From NCBI GenBank assembly GCA_030272585.1, contig BSYQ01000008.1, positions 4,340,001 through 4,404,000 on the forward strand: a stretch of DNA of 64,000 nucleotides, in the 5' to 3' direction. Shown here piece by piece: positions 60,601 to 64,000 of this stretch. The notes under the pieces were generated by a model that was not told the origin of the DNA, did no database searches, and was given only the letters and a program-made list of their open reading frames with translations. The first letter of the stretch is position 1. Every line of letters starts with the position of its first letter. The DNA is from Bryopsis sp. KO-2023 (lineage: Eukaryota; Chlorophyta; Ulvophyceae; Bryopsidales; Bryopsidaceae). The translations under genes were made by a program, and so were the position numbers.

Positions 60601-61896
60601 TGCTCGTTTTTGATATATTCTCCATGCATTTCACAGGATATTTTCCTGCCCAACCACTTGGAACAAAGACATGATGTCCATCTCCATAACTCCAGAAATT
60701 TACTTGGGCTTCCTTTCATTTTTTTCATTTTTTTCCCCTTTTTTCTTTTTTATTTCCTTTTCTTTTCTTTTCCTTTCAATTTTGGCACCATTTCTTCTAC
60801 TTATCAATTTGTATTTTTGTTTACCCCCCCCCCCTCCCCATTTCCTTTTTTTTTCCCCACGTAACGGACCCCCACGACTCCCGTGCACCGGGGGCTTGGA
60901 CGGGGATTTTTTTGCTCCTTGCTCCTTGCTCTTCAAGGCTCCGGGGCTGCAAGGCTTCTTCGTCGGCACCTATGGGTGGGGCAAGGAAGCTTTCGCTCCC
61001 TCACCCCAAGATACACATGCAGCGTTAACAATTTGTCATCAAAGCATTAAGAAAAAAACAGGACAACAAGAGATTCACAAGACAGACTGAAACGTACCAA
61101 AGCTCATGACTCCATGTTGGGTGGAAAGCGCCGACAGCGGCTTTCCGGTGGGGGTCTCTTGTCTTCGAGGGCATCAGGCACGGCTACAGTCTTGGTCGGG
61201 GTGGGGGAAAAAGAAGGGGGAACCGGGGTTAAGAGGGGCTGGGACGGGGGGGAATGGTGCGCGGGAGCGCGAGGGCCCACCTGATACCCCTCCACTGTTT
61301 TTTCCCATAATTTAAACATAGGGGGGAGGGGGGGGTGGCAATTGGGCACTCCTCAGTCCCCTTCCAAGAACTCAAGCCAATTTCCCATGATCTAACTGCT
61401 CTTGGCCTCAAGATTTTTTTTCACGAAAACTTGTATTCTTTTTTTTTCATATTTTATTTTTTCTCCTGACTAGCACTCTATTTCAGCCCCATGCTTTCGT
61501 ATCTTGAAACACTTTTGAAATGGAACTCCACTGGCAGCCCATTGAACTGAATTTTTCCTTTTTTTTTTTTGCTTGGAAGGGGGGTGAATCCTTGTGCTTA
61601 TCGCCCAGTATCCTAAAGAGAAAGCCCAAACCTTGACCTCCGATCTGAGTGCGATTGCTTTTTATGCACATCTCTCTCCTTTTGAATATCATTCCTTCCA
61701 TGTCGGCCCTCAGATCCATATTCATTGAAATCTCAATCCATCTTTTTCCCAATTCCCCGGACATTCAGCCACTCCCAACCTCCTCCATCATTTTGTGAAT
61801 CTCCTCATTGAGGCAGGCTTTCATTCTCGAAAGAGCGTTTTTTGTTGTTTTTTCGGGGGTAGGGATGCAGAAATATACCGGTTTCCACAACCCCCT
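54480..61896. repeat. Right arm of the 7.4-kb inverted duplication
   Basis: Reverse complement of 30,928-38,372. It begins within the last exon of the intact DUF3783-like gene, which suggests this arm is the original and the left the copy. It ends directly against the palindromes at 61,892-61,933. It contains the mirror copies of the sub-repeats (about 58,680-59,110 and 60,860-61,270) and of the exon-like frames, including a 72-codon frame at 57,240-57,458 (MQPDHSELLVEPHDLKSDIG...) that differs from its partner mostly by conservative changes. Confidence 0.96.
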
Positions 61897-61933
61897 CAAG
61901 AGGGGTTAACGGGCGCCGTAGGCGCCCGTTAAC
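61892..61933. repeat. Adjacent palindromes at the outer edge of the right arm
   Basis: CCCCTC-AA-GAGGGG (61,892-61,905) is followed at once by GTTAACGGGCGCC (61,905-61,917), the loop GTA, and GGCGCCCGTTAAC (61,921-61,933), a perfect 13-bp stem. It lies exactly where similarity to the left arm stops. Confidence 0.93.
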
Positions 61934-62205
61934 CGCCGGAAAGCACGCCTCTCCGCGGGGTCAATACCCGTCGCAGATTGGTTTTGTTGCAGCAGTCGGG
62001 TGTTCTGGATACGTGCAACCCGTGTGGCGACTGACTATTCTGGTTTCGTCCCATCATCTCCATCTATCTATATATATGCCTACATACGCCTCATCATCGT
62101 TAACCAACGAACCTGAACATCCTCCCAAAGTCTGTAGTTCCCGTACACACGTCCGTCCGCACGTCTATGCTTGGCGAGTTTGTGATGTTTCGATGTTCTC
62201 ATGTT

Positions 62206-62412
62206 CCGTCAGTCCGTTTAGGTGCCGCCTCAGCAAGCCCCCGTTATCGCTAGAAGACATCATTCAACGGACTGACGGACGGACGGGCATGGAAACTGGC
62301 ACCAACGCCGGTCGCACGCCAAGGTCCTAGACATGGGAGTTTCGATCCCCGTGGATACGTCCGTCCGTCACTCCGTTTAGGTGCAACCAAGGCGCCCGTT
62401 GTTCGCCAGAAA
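62206..62412. repeat. Pair of diverged ~50-bp repeats with inverted CCGTCAGTCCGTT
   Basis: Units at 62,206-62,255 and about 62,363-62,412 share the order CGTCA-TCCGTTTAGGTG-...-CCCGTT-TCGC-AGA. In addition CCGTCAGTCCGTT (62,206-62,218) pairs perfectly with AACGGACTGACGG (62,266-62,278). The end of the second unit (GGCGCCCGTT) resembles the palindrome at 61,921. Confidence 0.75.
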
Positions 62413-62462
62413 AGATTTGCCTCATTACATAGACTCATTCTAGACCTAAATTAGTTCCTATC

Positions 62463-63000
62463 CCATCCCGTGCGAAAACTTGTTGATATCGCCGAGGACA
62501 CCCACGTCCCCGTTCACCCGTGTGTACGCGTGCCCGCCCTCCACCACCCGTACCCGTACCCGTCCCAAACGTGTCCACTCCCTCACTAAACTCGTTGGAA
62601 ACTCCAGGGAGACTCTCCTCCCCGTTCCCCCGTGTGTACGCGTGCCCGCCCTCCACCACCCGTACCCGTACCCTTCCCAAACGTGTCCACTCCCTCACTA
62701 AACTCGTTGGAAAGTCCAGGGAGACTCTCCTCCCCGTCCACCCGTCTGTACGCGTGCCCCCCTCCTCCACCACCCGTACCCCAGACCTCTCCACTGCCTC
62801 CGTGCGAAAACTTGTTGATATCGCCGAGGACACCCACGTCCCCGTTCACCCGTCTGCCCGCCCTCCACCACCCGTACCCATACCCTTCCCAAACGTGTCC
62901 ACTCCCTCACTAAACTCGTTGAAAACTCCAGGGAGACTCTCCTCCCCGTTCACCCGTCTGTACGCGTGCCCGCCCTCCACCACCCGTACCCGTGTGCGAA
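62463..63000. repeat. Tandem repeats of about 112 bp
   Basis: Units containing GTACGCGTGCCCGCCCTCCA and AACGTGTCCACTCCCTCAC recur with a period of 112 bp (for example 62,521, 62,633, 62,745), then a longer step to 62,957. A second module (GTTGATATCGCCGAGGACAC) appears at 62,484 and 62,813. The array lies just upstream of the ORF at 63,141. Confidence 0.88.
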
Positions 63001-63140
63001 CGTGTTCACTGGATATCCGTCAAAACTCTGTGATGTCGTCATGGCAGGTCGGCGGCTATGTATACGTATACGCGGTACAAACCGCGAGTATATAATGTGC
63101 GTCTATCACGGCCAGAAAGAAGAACCTATTTTTCTTTTCT

Positions 63141-63976
63141 ATGGACTCTCAAGCTCCCGGGACTAAAGCGCCCTTCATGGTCGAAAACCCTGTGTTTGAA
63201 GGCTTGGACGAAGACCTGGACGAAGGCCTCCCAGACGAACCAGGGTTATCCGTGCATGTCTCCCATGAAGCACCCGACCAGGACGGACAAGTACCGGACG
63301 AGGAGGTTGTTGTCGAGGAGGAAGAGAGGCAGCCTTCCGACAACGTTTTGAGTATGCCGGCTGAGGAGAGGGACGCACTACTGAAGACTATTTTCCCTGA
63401 GTGCCTTGCAAGCCGCTTAAACCATGACGACGTCATGGGGACCACGGGGGATGTTTTTGGTTTTTCGAATCGTATTCCTTCGTGGAAGCGACTTTCGGAG
63501 AATTTCAATCTCCGACAGACTCTCGTTATGCGGTTTTTATGCGGAGACTCGGAGGGTCTAGGTGAAGTCGATGCACGCGATGTTCTGGGACCGGTCCTTG
63601 GTGGGTTTCTTGTCCACGTTGCTGAGGATGTTGGATCAAACTGGCCGGCGATGGCGGGAAGTTTCTTCTCCATATCGTCTTTCGCATTAGGGCCTAACTT
63701 GACCGTCGTCCCATCACGTTCCGGTCCTCTGTCCACGTTTGAACTACCATCCTTGTGGTGGTCGTGGACCTTAGCTCCCTCTGGCAGCAATAAGTCGGGG
63801 GTGCACAAATTCTTCTCTCCTGTCTTGAGGATGCTAGAGGCATGGATGAATTCTGCCGCGTACGGGAAGGCATCAGGGTACCGTGTCGTTAGAGACGAGG
63901 AAACTACGGGGAAGAAGGCGAGAGTGGATGTGGCTAACGATGCCCGTGAACGCTTCAAGTCCTCCATGAGGATCAG
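63141..63976 (+). CDS. Unidentified protein, first exon, runs off the window
   Basis: The ATG at 63,141 opens a frame of 278 codons that meets a good donor (CAG|GTGAGT) at 63,977, one codon before a stop, so splicing beyond the window is likely. The first 75 residues are strongly acidic (GLDEDLDEGLPDEPGLS, then EEVVVEEEERQ). The rest is ordered with WKRLSENFNLRQTLVMRFL and a Trp-rich stretch (LPSLWWSWTLAPSG). A TATA-like TATATAATG lies about 55 bases upstream, after CGCGGTACAAACCGCG, a 6-bp-arm palindrome. I recognise no family. The repeat-rich upstream region suggests a mobile element's first protein, but a host gene is possible. Confidence 0.45.
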
Positions 63977-64000
63977 GTGAGTCTCTATTTTGTTTTCGTG

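Overview
This is nuclear DNA of a photosynthetic eukaryote, most likely an alga with a primary plastid. The host genes have GT-AG introns with long T-rich acceptors. One gene encodes a plastid-type pyruvate dehydrogenase E2 whose N-terminus looks like a plain transit peptide with no preceding signal peptide. Intergenic DNA is long and full of homopolymer runs, retroelements and satellite-like repeats. I cannot name the lineage from sequence alone; green, streptophyte or glaucophyte algae all remain possible.

Layout. 1-2.5 kb: no convincing gene, only one weak terminal-exon candidate. 2.57-8.91 kb: Ty3/gypsy chromovirus (+) with identical 267-bp LTRs. 9.0-9.6 kb: first composite of short palindromic repeats. 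9.69-15.77 kb: second Ty3/gypsy element (-), identical 211-bp LTRs and one long open frame. 16.3-18.9 kb: minus-strand exons of two kinds, a proline-iminopeptidase-like remnant and an MLLE (PABC) domain gene. 19.2-19.6 and 21.1-21.9 kb: further composites of the palindromic repeats. 23.0-25.2 kb: MULE-type DNA transposase with a SWIM zinc finger. 25.3-26.4 kb: hairpins, a tRNA-like minihelix and a fourth repeat composite. 26.5-29.2 kb: compact LTR-bounded element (-) with an unfamiliar acidic ORF.

30.9-61.9 kb is one large structure. Two 7.4-kb arms (30,928-38,372 and 54,480-61,896) are inverted copies of each other and flank 16.1 kb of single-copy, gene-dense host DNA. That core holds plastid PDC-E2 (-), a divergently transcribed PPR-like organelle protein (+), a small LYR-like protein (+) and a 1,033-codon plastid-type protein with a DUF3783-like region (+). 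The last 45 codons of that final gene lie inside the right arm, so the left arm carries an orphan antisense copy of its tail. This suggests the right arm is the original and the left the copy.

61.9-64 kb: a perfect hairpin palindrome at the outer edge of the right arm, about 112-bp tandem repeats, and the first exon of an unidentified acidic protein that runs off the window.

The core genes fit together as organelle housekeeping: plastid acetyl-CoA supply (E2), organelle RNA metabolism (PPR-like), mitochondrial Fe-S or respiratory assembly (LYR-like) and an unknown plastid function (DUF3783-like). The most unusual features are the modular palindromic repeat composites, which share exact junction sequences at separate loci, the large inverted duplication, and the LTR-bounded element with a novel ORF.
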